Assembly: GCA_030544235.1 (NCBI GenBank)
Contig: CM060469.1
Coordinates: forward strand, 19,073,517-19,137,516
Source of the DNA: Lepturacanthus savala
Taxonomy: Eukaryota > Chordata > Actinopteri > Scombriformes > Trichiuridae
Reading direction: 5' to 3'
DNA length: 64,000 bases
A program made the translations under genes and the position numbers. The notes beneath the pieces were generated by a model. It did not search any database. It was not told where the DNA came from and worked only from the letters and a program-made list of their open reading frames with translations. Below are positions 37,101 through 48,030 of the stretch, piece after piece (the stretch's first letter is position 1; each line of letters starts with the position of its first letter).

Positions 37101-40100
37101 GGAGGGGCGGCTCCGAGAGGGAGACCACTGGGATCCAGATCTGGAGCGAAGTCTTTCTGGTGGATAAACCAGACGGAACAAAGGTGAGTCTGGATTATTT
37201 GTCCTTGTAGCTCTGACTGAGGATCATTAGAGGCGTCAACTATTGTTTTAGGACACTTAAATACGGTGAAACTGTCCTTTATTTTGAATTATTGCAGCTT
37301 TTAAGTCATTTATTTAAACGCTGATCTCTCCCAGGTGGCTGTGCTGCTGATGGACACACAGGGGACGTTTGACAGTCAGTCGACACTGAGGGATTCAGCC
37401 ACTGTGTTTGCTCTGAGCACCATGATCAGCTCCATGCAGGTATTTTACCTCAGTAACACTGAATATAACAGTCTGCAGGTTTGAAAGCATCTTTGCCATT
37501 TTTGATTTAATTAACTTTACAGCATGTAAAATGTAACGTTATTTAGTGGAACAGACTCAGCAGAAACAGAATATAATATGCATTCAAAGTAAGAATTAGC
37601 ATGTTTTCATTACCTAAGAATTGAGTTGTTTTATCTGTGTAGGAAGCAGGTCTCCATGTTTCTACAGGAGTAAATCAAACAACAGCTCTAGAGATGATGT
37701 TTTAAATTTACATTTTTCAAATTTTCAATTTGAATTTGCAAACCCACCACTAGATGTCGCCAGAAACTATAAAGTGTACCTTTAAATAAAGATTCTGTAT
37801 ATTTTTCCAGGTGTACAACATTTCACAGAATGTACAGGAAGACGATCTGCAGCACCTGCAGGTAAATCAACATTTACTAAATAAGCGGTTTTCATAGAGC
37901 CAGATCAACATTTCAGACTTATTGAAAGTAATAACAGGGGCGACACAGCGGCGCAGGGGTTAGCGCTGTTGCCGCACAGCTTGATCCTGGGTCTGGGACC
38001 TTTCTGTGTGGAGTTTGCATGTTCTCCCCGTGTCTGCGTGGGTTTTCACCGGGTACTCCGGCTTCCTCCCACAGTCCAAAAACATGCTGAGGTTAATTGG
38101 TGACTCTAAATTGCCCGTAGGTGTGAGTGTGTGAGTGAATGGTGTGTGTGCCCCACGATTGGCTGGCGACCATCTGGGGTGTATCCCTGCCTCTCGCCGT
38201 AACGCGCTGGGATTGGCTCCAGCAGACCATGTGACCCTAATGAGGAATAAGCAGGTATAGAAAATGACTGACTGACTGAAAGTAATAATGTAAATTGGGT
38301 TAATCCCCACATCACAGGTCAGAATAGACTCATTTACATTTGAGAGCAGAAAATACACATAAACCAATAAATTATTTTAGCCTTAAATTGTTTGTGACCC
38401 AGATACAGAACTTTAGATTTTTTAAAGATGATGCTAATTATTCACAACAATTCACATACTTTTCCGTGTTTTTATTTCAGCTTTTCACTGAATATGGCCG
38501 ATTAGCGATGGAGGAGACGTTCCTCAAACCGTTCCAGGTACTGATTCACTTTACCTGCTGATCCATTCAAATGTTAATTATTCATTTATTATTATTATTT
38601 TTTTTATTATTCTTGTTCTTTTTTTAAGCAGCTTGAAATATTGAAAACTGTTAAGATAATTAAAATGATCAGTGGAAATTTGCATAATCACTGAAAATGG
38701 TTTGAAAGGGAACAATTTTTGGATAAACTATGAAAATAAAAGCTGTGAATTATTTGCAGATATGCACTTTAATTTATGAATGAAAATAACAGCAAATTTC
38801 TTTCCCAGTCCATGATTTTCCTCATTCGAGACTGGAGTTTTCCATACGAGTTTCCGTACGGGCAGGAAGGAGGCATGAAGTTCCTGGAGAAGAGACTGAA
38901 GGTGTGTTTGTTTTTGTGGAAAGTTTTGTGGTTAACAGAGAAACAGAGAAACGTGATGAAGCTGAAAAACTGAAGCTTGTGTCACGTCTTCAGATCTCAG
39001 AGAACCAACATGAAGAGCTGCAGAATGTGAGGAAACATATCCACTCCTGCTTCACCAACATCTCCTGTTTCCTGATGCCACATCCAGGCCTCAAAGTGGC
39101 CACAAACCCCAACTTTGATGGAAGAATTAAAGGTACAATTCATGTTTTACTGTAAAGCACAAAACTGTTTCAGCACAGATTTAATGGCCACTGTAGCTTC
39201 TCCAATACATACAGACTGTAGTAATTCTATAATAATACTGTAGGACATACTGTAGTAATACTATAGTACAGACTGTAGTAATACTCTAGTACGAATGTAG
39301 TAATACTGTAGTAATACACCTGCTCCTATGTCTCTTGTCTCAGAGATTGATGGTGAGTTCAGGAACAATCTGACAGTTCTGGTTCCATGGCTACTGAGTC
39401 CCTGCAATATCGATGTGAAGGAAATAAACGGCAGCAAAATCACCTGCAGGGGCCTGCTGGAGTACTTCAAGGTCTCACGTAATACACACAACACAGCAAT
39501 AACCATGAGTTTATAATAAATACACAGCAATAACCATGAGTTAATAATCAATACATAACACAACGATATCTACTATAAAACTGTACATGTTTACTAGATA
39601 CATTATGTGTCTCTGTAACTGCTGTAACTGCATAAGATAAATTCAATTAGATTCAACATATTTAAGATGAATTTTATTTTCTCTGTTGATTTCAGGCTTA
39701 TATCAAAATCTACCAAGGTGAAGAGCTGCCTCATCCTAAATCCATGCTGCAGGTACAGTTCTCTCACTGGGTCTTTGACTTTTTGCGTAAGACTATTAAT
39801 ATTAGATCATAAATCTGCAATAAAACACTGTCAGCAATTTTCTGTAATTTATGTTTGAACCCTCTTTCTCACTTTATGTATTGTGACATTTTCTAATCCA
39901 CTTTACAGTTGTTATTGATGTTGTTGTAAATATTCTCCTGAGACAGGTTCATTAAGTCCACTCTAGAAAACTAAAGGACGGAGGATGGAAGTAAGGATAG
40001 AAGGAAAGAGGGAGGGAAGGAAGGGGGAAGAATGAAGGATATAATGAGGCAGGATGAAGGATGGAAGAAAAGAGGGAGGAAAGCGGAAGAATAGGGAGGA

Positions 40101-43100
40101 GGAAAGAAGCAAAGAGGAATGAAAGAAGGGTCAGAGGAAAGGGTTGTCCTGGATGAAGTGTATATATATATATATATATATACAGGAGATATAGTATTTA
40201 ATGCATTTTATTTATTTGGTTTGTTCATGATTCATTCAATATTGTTCATGTTATTTTAAGAAGAAATTGCTGTTGCAGAAATTTCAGTTTTTCTCGCCTT
40301 AAATCACCTTTAACTGTTTTTTCATGTTTTTTCCACTCAGGCGACAGCGGAGGCCAATAACCTGGCAGCGGTTGCAGCAGCAAAGGATTCATACAACAAG
40401 AAGATGGAGGAGGTAACGATGGCTCAAACAGGAAGTGGAATCACAGGAAGTGTCGACTGGCCCTTTAATGCCCCGCCCTCTGTCTGCAGGTGTGTGGCGG
40501 CGATCGTCCCTTCCTGGCGCCCAGCGAGCTCCAGGCCCGGCACGGCGTCATCAGGGAAGAGGCGCTGCAGGTGTTCCGCGGCGTGAAGAAGATGGGCGGC
40601 GAGGAGTTCAGCCGCCGCTACCTGCAGCAGCTGGAGGGGGAGATCGACGAGGTGTTTGTCCAGTACATCAAGCACAATGACTCCAAGAACATTTTCCACG
40701 CCGCACGCACGCCAGCCACCTTGTTCGTGGTTATCTTTGTCATGTATGTGGCCGCTGGCATCACAGGCTTTGTGGGCGTGGACATCATCGCCAGCCTGTG
40801 TAACATGATCCTCGGCCTGGCCCTCATCACGCTCTGCACGTGGGCCTACATCCGCTACTCCGGGGAATACCGGGAGCTGGGAGCCGTCATCGACCAGGTG
40901 GCAGGTGCACTGTGGGACCAGGTGAGTCCGCCCAACATCTGGATCCATCGCACTGTACAGAACATCTGCTTCCATCATGCTACACAGAACATCTGCATCC
41001 ATCACACTGTACAGAACATCTGCATCCATCGTACTGCAGAGAACATCTCCATCCATCACACTACACAGAACATCTGCTTCCATCACACTGTACAGAACAT
41101 CTGCTTCCATCACACTGCACAGAACATCTGCTTCCATCACACTGCACAGAACATCTGCATCCATCACACTGCACAGAACATCTGCATCCATCCTACTACA
41201 CAGAACATCTGCATCCATCACACTGCACAGAACATCTGCATCCATCCTACTACACAGAACATCTGCATCCATCACACTGCACAGAACATCTGCATCCATC
41301 ACACTGCACAGAACATCTGCATCCATCCTACTACACAGAACATCTGCATCCATCACACTGCACAGAACATCTGCATCCATCCTACTACACAGAACATCTG
41401 CATCCACTGTGCTGCACAGAACATTTGCATTCATCATGCTGTATAGAACCTCTGCATCCATCACACTGTACAGAACATCTACATCCATCATGTTACACAG
41501 AACATCTGCATCCATCATGTTACATAGAACCTCTGCATCCATCATGTTACACAGAACATCTGCATCCATCACACTGCAGAAAACATCTGCATCTATCCTA
41601 CTACACAGAACATCTGCATCCATTGTGCTGCAGAGAACATCTGCATCTATCATGCTGCACAGAACATTTGCATTCATCATGCTGTATAGAACATCTGCAT
41701 CCATCATGCTGCAGAAAACATCTGCATCCAAAACACTGCACAGAACGTCTGCATCCATTATGCTACACAGAACATCTGCATCTATCAAGCTGCAGAGAAT
41801 CTGCTGCATCTGTCAGTCAACTTCCACATTAACACAAATAAAGTTTAAAATACAAAACTAATCCTGGCTGAAATAAAAAGAGAAGAGTGTGAAAAATGTG
41901 AAGAATGTATTAAAATGTGTTTTATATTCTCAGCTGAGTCAAAAATCAGTGTAAACTGTAAAATAATCAGAGAAGAGTTTGGTCTTGGATCAGGTTTGGT
42001 CACTGTATGTTAATTTTACAGTTAATATCAGATTAATCAGGGTTCTTGTGGGGTCTTAAAAGCATTGAATTTCTTAGTTTGGAAATAATACCTTAAAAAG
42101 ACTTGAAAAAGATATAAGATTTGTATAATATATAATAATATATAAGATTTGATGTCTGGGTTTAAAACTTTGTGCAGTATGTAACTTCACTATGTGGCAT
42201 TCTCCTCAAAAGTTTCATTTGTCAACCACTATTATTTTGACTAAATAACCTAAATAACTAAAAGTGGCAGAACTGTCATGGCCCAACAGTTGGGGCAAGT
42301 TGTAGAAAAGTGCTTGAAACTTAGTGTCGTCGTCAGGGTGTTAAAGTTGTCTTACCATGTTAGGGACCGTCTGCAAGTTACATGTTTCAGTTTGATTTCA
42401 ATCAATTCATTACAAATGTGTAAACGAAATGACTTTTCTCTACTCTGTTTGCTGTAGTTTATAATGTTCACAATGCCCTAACTACTACTACTACTACTAC
42501 ATATATTGAATATATACACAGTACATATCCTCCCAGGTATTCATTCTCTACACTCTACAGGACTAATGAAGGAAGAAGCAAGGCTAGAAGTAATAGAACT
42601 AATTAGTTAACTAAAAGAAGATAAATGTCAGGAGTCACCAACCTGATCCTGGAGCTGCTACAGGTTTCAGGTCTCCCACTGAAACACACCTGGTTCTGAT
42701 TAGTAACTCGTTAATAAGTTAGAGTTAATAATCAGAATCAGGTGTTGGGGATAATTTCATTCTGAACCACTAGATGGCAGCAGACCTCCTTAAATTAGCA
42801 GTTTAAATCCAGATTAATCACAGCAACATGACCTGACATTATGACATTATTACTGAAGAATCTTTTCTTATGGTGATGTTCTGTCTGTGTGTCTGTTCTC
42901 ATATGTGTGTGTCTGTTTTCCTCCACTGCCTCTTCAGGGAAGTACAAACGAGGTGAGTGAAACTGCACTGACTCAACAGAGAAATTGCTAAAAATGAATA
43001 ACCCTAAATACCTGTGAGCTTTAAACACTGTGCATCAGCATTATTTAAACTATTGTATATTTGGTTTTTATTTCGTGTTATTGTACCTTTGTTGTCCGTG

Positions 43101-44160
43101 GTTTTTTTCTTATTCCATATTATGGTTTGTTCTATGTGACCTGAGGGTTGGTTTGTATTTTGTATCTATTTTGAAAATAAAAACTTCTAATTATGAAAAA
43201 CAAAGACAAAAATTTCCAACTGTATTAATCACCAACTATTTTGATAATCAAATAATGGATTTGAGTCATTTTTAAGATAAAAAATGTCCAAATTCGTTGG
43301 TTACAGTTTCTCAAATCAAAATTCTAAACTGATGATTGGGGCTACAAGTGACGACGATTCTGTAGTAAAATGTCGATCGACCCCTTCTGATACACAACAC
43401 AATCTGTTTTCATTACCTATGTTAATATGTTAATTAATTATTTTATCATTTAATATCGCAGTTAATCATTAAATATTATTATATCATTAAATATTGTTGA
43501 AAATCAAAAATGATTCATATGCATTCACGGTGGAATTTAATAGCCCAACTAGTCGACAACGAACAACTGTTTTTGATAGCAGCTTAATCTATTGATTATT
43601 GGAACGATTACTCGATTCAATTTTTGGTTCATAAAATGGTGTAAAACATGGAAAAATGTATGGAATTTGAAAATCGCAGTTTCCAGGCCTGGTTGAATAT
43701 GGACAAATTGAAAAAAATCCAGAATATTTTGGAAATGTTATCACAAATACATTTATAATGAAGTCTGTGGTTCAGTTCACAGACAGACTGTTCTGAGAGA
43801 ATATTCTGTATTATTACTGCAACTAACCGCTAATTTATATTCTACAGTAAGATACAGCAAATATTCTAAGTATTCTAACCACGACTAGTTGTTTGGTGAT
43901 TTGAAATGATTTGATTCATTGTCAGAGTAGTTGGACATTAATGTAATAGTTGGCAACTAATCGATTAATGGACTAATGGAAGTATTTTCCTGTTCTGTGG
44001 TTTTGGGTGAAATCCTCCTGTGTAACGTGTGTCCTGTGCTCTGCAGGCTCTGTATAAGCTGTATAACGTGGCAGCCAATCACAGGCACCTGTACCACCAC
44101 GCCTTCCCCGGGCCGCAGGTGGAGGAGGCGGCAGAGGACGACGACAAGAAGAGGGACTGA
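34143..44160 (+). CDS. atl1: Atlastin-1, ER membrane-fusing dynamin-like GTPase
   Basis: Atlastin tethers and fuses ER tubules through GTP-driven dimerisation, forming three-way junctions. Human ATL1 mutations cause spastic paraplegia SPG3A. Fourteen coding exons: 34143-34176, 36096-36346, 37049-37183, 37335-37439, 37811-37861, 38481-38537, 38809-38901, 38994-39132, 39344-39471, 39696-39752, 40341-40412, 40490-40921, 42938-42952, 44047-44160. They sum to 560 codons plus stop; human ATL1 has 558. The order is GTPase domain, three-helix bundle, paired membrane segments and cytosolic tail. ATL1 is preferred to ATL2 or ATL3 by the start MAKHRKDRDSWG, the microexon GSTNE and the position between map4k5 and sav1. 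The C-terminal tail (FPGPQVEEAAEDDDKKRD) differs from human. Confidence 0.97.
36096..38901 (+). CDS. atl1: atl1 exons 2-7: GTPase domain
   Basis: Visible motifs: P-loop GAFRKGKS at residues 75-82 (exon 2), the segment SWRGGSERETTGIQIWSE with the switch I threonine (exon 3), DTQG at 147-150 (exon 4) and RDW at 218-220 (exon 7), the atlastin guanine-recognition motif. Also intact are ADSATVF-like LRDSATVFALSTMISS and NVQEDDLQHLQ. All are standard for an active atlastin. Exon 2 also codes the acidic N-terminus SSEEEEPD. Confidence 0.95.
36368..36475. repeat. 36-bp tandem repeat in atl1 intron 2
   Basis: Three head-to-tail units, each starting with GTAAGGATGTAGGATATAGG (the third starts ATAAGG) and ending GGGTATAGGAT. 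The units are themselves built of GGATGTAGGATATA-like pieces. The array begins 22 bp downstream of the exon 2 donor and contains GTAAGG, which resembles a splice donor. Confidence 0.9.
37935..38277 (+). repeat. tRNA-like SINE in atl1 intron 5, with 11-bp target duplication
   Basis: The head GGCGCAGGGGTTAGC resembles a tRNA A box. It is followed by GGAGTTTGCATGTTCTCCCC and TCCTCCCACAGTCCAAAAAC, words common in fish genomes, and a tail of ACTG units. GAAAGTAATAA flanks both sides, at 37924-37934 and 38278-38288, which shows target-primed insertion. A degenerate tail fragment of the same family lies reversed at 31360-31407. Confidence 0.8.
38994..40412 (+). CDS. atl1: atl1 exons 8-11: end of GTPase domain and three-helix bundle
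   Basis: These exons encode ENQHEELQNVRKHIHSCF, HPGLKVATNPNFDG, EINGSKITCRGLLEYF, YIKIYQGEELPHPKSMLQ and ATAEANNLAAVAAAKDSY, nearly identical to human. The segments form the link to and the first helices of the middle domain, which swings during fusion. The intron before exon 8 is only 92 bp. Confidence 0.95.
39938..40146 (+). repeat. Interspersed repeat with polypurine tail, copy 2
   Basis: Head CTCCTGAGACAGGTTCATTA and TCCACTCTAGAAAACTAAAG, then about 170 bp of G/A-rich sequence with GGAAGGAAGG and GAGGAAAG units. It lies between atl1 exons 10 and 11, followed by a (TA) run at 40161-40182. Confidence 0.65.
40490..40921 (+). CDS. atl1: atl1 exon 12: rest of helix bundle and two membrane segments
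   Basis: This 432-bp exon encodes residues 375-518. VKKMGGEEFSRRYLQQLE completes the helical bundle, and KHNDSKNIFHAARTPAT leads into the membrane. Two hydrophobic segments follow at about 451-471 (LFVVIFVMYVAAGITGFVG) and 473-494 (ASLCNMILGLALITLCTW), the hairpin that anchors atlastin in the ER. It ends with SGEYRELGAVIDQVAGALWD at phase 0. The donor is CAG|GTGAGT and the intron opens directly into a minisatellite. Confidence 0.96.
40930..41815. repeat. 27-bp minisatellite in atl1 intron 12
   Basis: About 32 units of 27 bp repeat the motif ACAGAACATCTGCATCCATC followed by ACACTGC or a variant. Variants include CCTACTA and ATGCTGT blocks that recur in order, so some parts look like higher-order duplications. 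The unit length is a multiple of three with few stops, so long open frames appear in five or six frames, including a 461-codon one on the minus strand. These are by-products. The frame that continues exon 12 is open to 41443 (174 codons, ending in a stop at 41444). Confidence 0.95.
42524..42780. repeat. Two short repeat fragments in atl1 intron 12
   Basis: At 42524-42620 is a shortened copy of the polypurine-tailed family (ATCCTCCCAGGTATTCATTC, CTACAGGACTAATGAAGG). At 42628-42760 is a repeat beginning CAGGAGTCACCAACCTGATC and ending AATCAGAATCAGGTGTTGGG, related to the fold-back elements at 1857 and 56521. The fragments are followed by a full CTCF-type motif at 42767-42780. Confidence 0.5.
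42767..42780 (+). promoter_or_regulatory. CTCF-like motif, full consensus, in atl1 intron 12
   Basis: CCACTAGATGGCAG matches all 14 positions of CCASYAGRKGGCRS, pointing right. It stands 157 bp before the microexon. A second full match at 47099-47112 points left. Binding is inferred from sequence only. Confidence 0.45.
42938..42952 (+). CDS. atl1: atl1 microexon 13 (GSTNE)
   Basis: The 15-nt exon reads GGA AGT ACA AAC GAG and encodes GSTNE, as in human ATL1 (DQ-GSTNE-ALYKL). It has a good acceptor (CTCTTCAG) and a donor (GAG|GTGAGT), with the phase kept at zero. It can be skipped without a frame change. It is too short for gene finders that use length thresholds. Confidence 0.93.
44047..44160 (+). 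CDS. atl1: atl1 exon 14: amphipathic tail and stop
   Basis: The exon reads ALYKLYNVAANHRHLYHHAF then an acidic and basic tail, stopping with TGA at 44158-44160. The first part matches the human amphipathic helix ([20 protein letters not shown]), which disturbs the bilayer during fusion. The final 18 residues are fish-specific in sequence. Confidence 0.95.
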   Translation, partial: ALYKLYNVAANHRHLYHHAFPGPQVEEAAEDDDKKRD

Positions 44161-44811
44161 TCAGATGTGGTCAGATCAGACGGTTCAGCAGAGACTCATG
44201 AGGACGGAGGATCCTCCTCCTCACTATCAGGCTCTTTTATCCTGGGTCGACTGGAGCCAGAAACAACACATCACCACTTAAATGTCATGAGGGAAGAAGG
44301 TGTAAGTTCATGTTTGGGCAGCAGCAGAGCCACGAAGCCTCCGACCATCATCACCATCTCTCACTTTCTGTCTGTGAAATAATTACCAGCTGCTGTACAG
44401 ACACCTGCAGACCTGCAGTCAGCTGAGTCCAGATCAGGCCGTTAGTGTCCATTCATCCTGCTGAGCATTTTCAAAGTTTAGACGAATCTGTGAAAAAATC
44501 CCCATTTGTGACTGTTCTGTTATTTGAAGTTTAGTGCTGTTCATAAGAAAAAAAATATCTACACAATGTTTGGAAGCCAAAATATGTATTGTATGTTAAA
44601 TAATGAAGCATTACAGCGTCATTAGCATGTGGTAAATGGTTAATGTCTGTCATCTTTAAGCTCTGAAACCAGGTAAACCTTTTTGAAATATGGAGTTTTA
44701 ATAGTTGTGACAAAGTGGTTTTGTGCCATAACGTATAAATGATTTCACAGCTGCAGCGGCACATCTTCAGGTGTTTGCAGTTTATTTGGTTTATTTTGGA
44801 GGTTGGTACTT
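44161..44811 (+). other. atl1: atl1 3' UTR (probable)
   Basis: The sequence after the stop is open of other exons and has no AATAAA before 44812. A 71-101 codon frame here is a continuation artefact. The probable polyA signals lie further on, inside the element at 44812-45415. Confidence 0.6.
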
Positions 44812-45415
44812 CACTGCAAAAAAGGTACAAATGTTCTGACTTTGGTAGAATTATTTTCAATGACCTTATTCCAGTGGCAGAAATTTTTTTTTTCTTGATT
44901 TTGTTCAATTAAATCTTGCTTTATTAAAATAAAAGGCTTGACTTTTATCTCATTTATGACCTTTTATAATGTTTCCTCATTTTATTTTTATCTCTTGAAA
45001 TTCTTCTCTTATTTTTTCTCATGTTTAAAAAAACTTTTTAAAACTTTTTATCCTGTTTTTTATAAAAAAAATATTTTTATCTCATTTGTTTTTATCTCAT
45101 TCATTTATCTCATTTTGTAATTTTCTCATATATTTTATTAAATAAAGCTTAAATTGAAAAATAGACATTTTGAAAATATGAGAAAATTGTTTTAAATATG
45201 AGATAAAAAGTAAATAATATAATAATAATAAAACAAAACAGGAAACACAAGGAAACAGGAAAACAAGAATAAATCAAATCAAAAACCAAAATCAAGACAA
45301 AAAACAAGATGATTTGCCAGTGGAAGAAGATAATTCAAGATAATTCTACTTAATATTTGGTTTATTGAGCCAAAAACTCAATACTTTGACTTGTTAAGAT
45401 TCATTTTTTGCAGTG
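44812..45415. mobile_element. MITE-like element with CACTGCAAAAAA ends, carrying polyA signals
   Basis: The ends are CACTGCAAAAAA at 44812 and its complement TTTTTTGCAGTG at 45415. Similar AT-rich arms run inward (for example CCAGTGGCAGAAA on the left and TTTGCCAGTGGAAG on the right). No protein is encoded. AATAAA occurs at 44929-44934 and again near 45141, so atl1 transcripts may end within this element. Confidence 0.65.
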
Positions 45416-47098
45416 TTCTCACAGACTCCTGCTTGTTGCCGCATGTTCTTTAAATAACACAAAAACAGTTTAAAGTTTACACACCACAGCTGAACATTAT
45501 CTCACTTTATAGTCTTGCTGCAGTTTTGTAATTAGCAGCGTGTGTGTGTGTGTGTGTGTGTTCGGCCTTTGAGGTCAAAGGGAAAGTGTGTGTTTGTTTC
45601 CATTGTGATGCAGCGTTTGCAGCTGAAACCATTGTTGTGTTTCTCACTGAATGTACGAGTGAATCCGTGGAATGTCGCTGATCTGTAGCCATAGGAATCA
45701 AAGTGAGATGTGATCAGACGGCGACAGGCGGCCGCGGAAGAATCCTAATTCCTAGTCCTCAATCCTCGATCCTCGTCGCTCTCATTATTTAAGAGTTGAA
45801 TAATCTGTGAACAAAACACCAGAGAAACAAAAACAAACTGCATCATGAAGCAGAGGTTGTGTTGTTGACAGCTCCTCTTCTTCTTCTGGAGTTTAAATAC
45901 TTTGGTTCCGTAGGTTTGTAGAAGTGTGGTTTTTGTTTTTAGCTCAGTGAAAAAACCCCTGAATCACAGCACTGTAAAATCTTTGCATCACATCCAGCTG
46001 CAGCGTCGGAAATCTTCTTTTTCCGTGTGTGTCTGGTCACCGGCGGCGCAGGAACACTGTCATGCATATTTAGCAAGTTTATATGAGGTTTGACCTCAAG
46101 GGTTGAAAATTTGAAGGCGCTGCAGCGGAGCGGCTTCTCCAGTCTTCCACAGCGTATAATCAACGTGAGTGAGGCCTCTGCACCAAGAAACATCAGCCGA
46201 GGCTTTAAAATCACAGTTTTCAGGACTGTTGGAGAATTTTCGTTCATTCATATAAAAGGTCAGAGCCGTAGCATTTGTTTTAGCATTTAAATTCCAAATT
46301 GACCATTAAGTTTTGTTTTTTAAAAGAAAGAGAGAAAGTTGTTGTGTTATTCTGGGATTTAACAGGCAGGACTTCATCAACATGTAAATCACTTCTCAGT
46401 ACTGCTCTGAAAGGTTAAAGGAATCAACCTCTTCCAAGTCAACAGTTACGATCCAGCTCACACGTCACAAAACTTCAGTTACAAACAAATATTAACTAAT
46501 AAAGTTGGACCAAATTAATGAAAATGAGACTTGAGTAATTTATTATATTGTATCTGTAATTATTTTATTCCTTTCTTCTCCTTCTCTCTAAATGAAGCCT
46601 TTTTGACCCCTAAATGTGACTTAAAATCACTACATTTTGCCACCAATCAAAGCTGTTCGTGGTTAAAATTTCTGCCTGGAAAATTAAAAAGATTGAGCCA
46701 CTTGCTCCAGATTGACAAATGAAATTCACAGCATATTCCCAACATGTCAAGATGGACTAAAAAGTCTCTTGGACCAACACCCGAACACCAACGAGAAGTC
46801 AGCCATCTTGAACCAAATGACAGATTGTTTTTGCAATTTTCACACATATTCAAAGGAACTAATTGTAGGGATTTAAAATTTGCTCTGAATCATCTTCAGA
46901 CAATGGAGATGAAAGGTTATCTAAAACATTTTTCTTACGATATTCCTGGTTACTAAGACGCCGCCATGAATTTCCACATCTAGCCATGAAACAGGAAGTT
47001 GCTGTAACTTCAGCAGACTTTGTCCAACCTGCAGCAAATATCTCCTGCTTCATCAGTGACCCTGAACACACCTGCACAACCAGACTGACTCAGTCATG

Positions 47099-47112
47099 GC
47101 GCCACCTGCTGG
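47099..47112 (-). promoter_or_regulatory. CTCF-like motif, full consensus, between atl1 and sav1
   Basis: On the minus strand CCAGCAGGTGGCGC matches all 14 positions of CCASYAGRKGGCRS. It sits in the gap between the two gene 3' ends and faces the motif at 42767-42780. Such convergent pairs can anchor chromatin loops. Confidence 0.5.
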
Positions 47113-47663
47113 GAACAGGAAGTAACTGTAGAGTGACGAACAGCATCCAGTTGACATGAAGTTTACATGGATTGACCGACACATGGATATTATACCAGGT
47201 TTCAATGCATCCACTTGGTCACATTAAAAACCACATCTTACCTCAAATGTCTCACGCCACGATGTGCACTGAGGTGCCAGGACCTGTTCATCACTGCTTA
47301 CAGCTTTAAATATTATTATTGTATAATTATTAGTTGTAAAAGTGTCTGGGATGTGCAAACGAACAGAACGTGGCTTCAAGTTATTTTTCTTCACTGCAGA
47401 CTTTATTGCTTATGTCCTGTATTTTGCAAATCCACAGAATTATATATGTACAAACTGGTAAAACTGTTCTGAAAAGATGCAGCTGAGACTTTTCCACATT
47501 GAGATAATCTCAGAAAAGAAGAAGCTGAGATTCTTAACAAACCTGTTCTACTGTTCACTGATCAAATGAGTGTTTCTTATTCGTAGTGTAAATATAGTTC
47601 CTGCTAGTTTATGACCTGAACGTAACTTTAAAAGGTAATAGTGTCAAACTGTTTTTTTCTTAC

Positions 47664-48030
47664 TAGAGCTGCAACTAACAACTGTTTTGGTAGTTAATCT
47701 ATTGACTATTCAAAGGATTAATCGATTGGTTGTTTGGTTCATAAAATGGTGTAAAATGTCAATCGCTGTTTCTCAAAGCTGAAGACTCAACCTAAAATGG
47801 ATCTTTTCTTCCAGACCAACAGTCCACAAACCAAAGATCATCAGTTTACTATTATATAAGACTAAAGAAACCAGAAAATGATCAGATTTGAGAAGATGGA
47901 ACCAGAGAATTTGGACATTTTCTTCTTAAAAATGTCTCAAATCAATGAATCAATTATGAAAATAGTTGGTGATTAATCGAATAGTCGGCAACTAATTAAT
48001 TAATCGACTAACTGTTGCAGCTGTAATTTC
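47664..48030. repeat. Inverted-repeat element copy, nearly full length
   Basis: Starts CTAGAGCTGCAACTAACAAC and ends ACTAACTGTTGCAGCTGTAA. The core has every family mark: TTCATAAAATGGTGTAAAAT, CCAACAGTCCACAAACCAAA and CAGATTTGAGAAGATGGAAC. It lies between atl1 and sav1. Confidence 0.75.

Noticed and set aside
40424..41809. 461-codon open frame on the minus strand, mostly a 9-residue repeat (DADVLCSMM-like)
   Set aside because: It is the complement of the 27-bp minisatellite plus the antisense of atl1 exon 12. Repeats of length divisible by three keep several frames open. No start context, splice signal or known domain.
40840..41861. 330- and 294-codon plus-strand frames over the same minisatellite
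   Set aside because: They use frames other than the atl1 frame and consist almost wholly of the repeat. They are artefacts of the repeat unit.
45538..45562. GT run as a Z-DNA or regulatory element
   Set aside because: A plain short microsatellite; no specific evidence of function.
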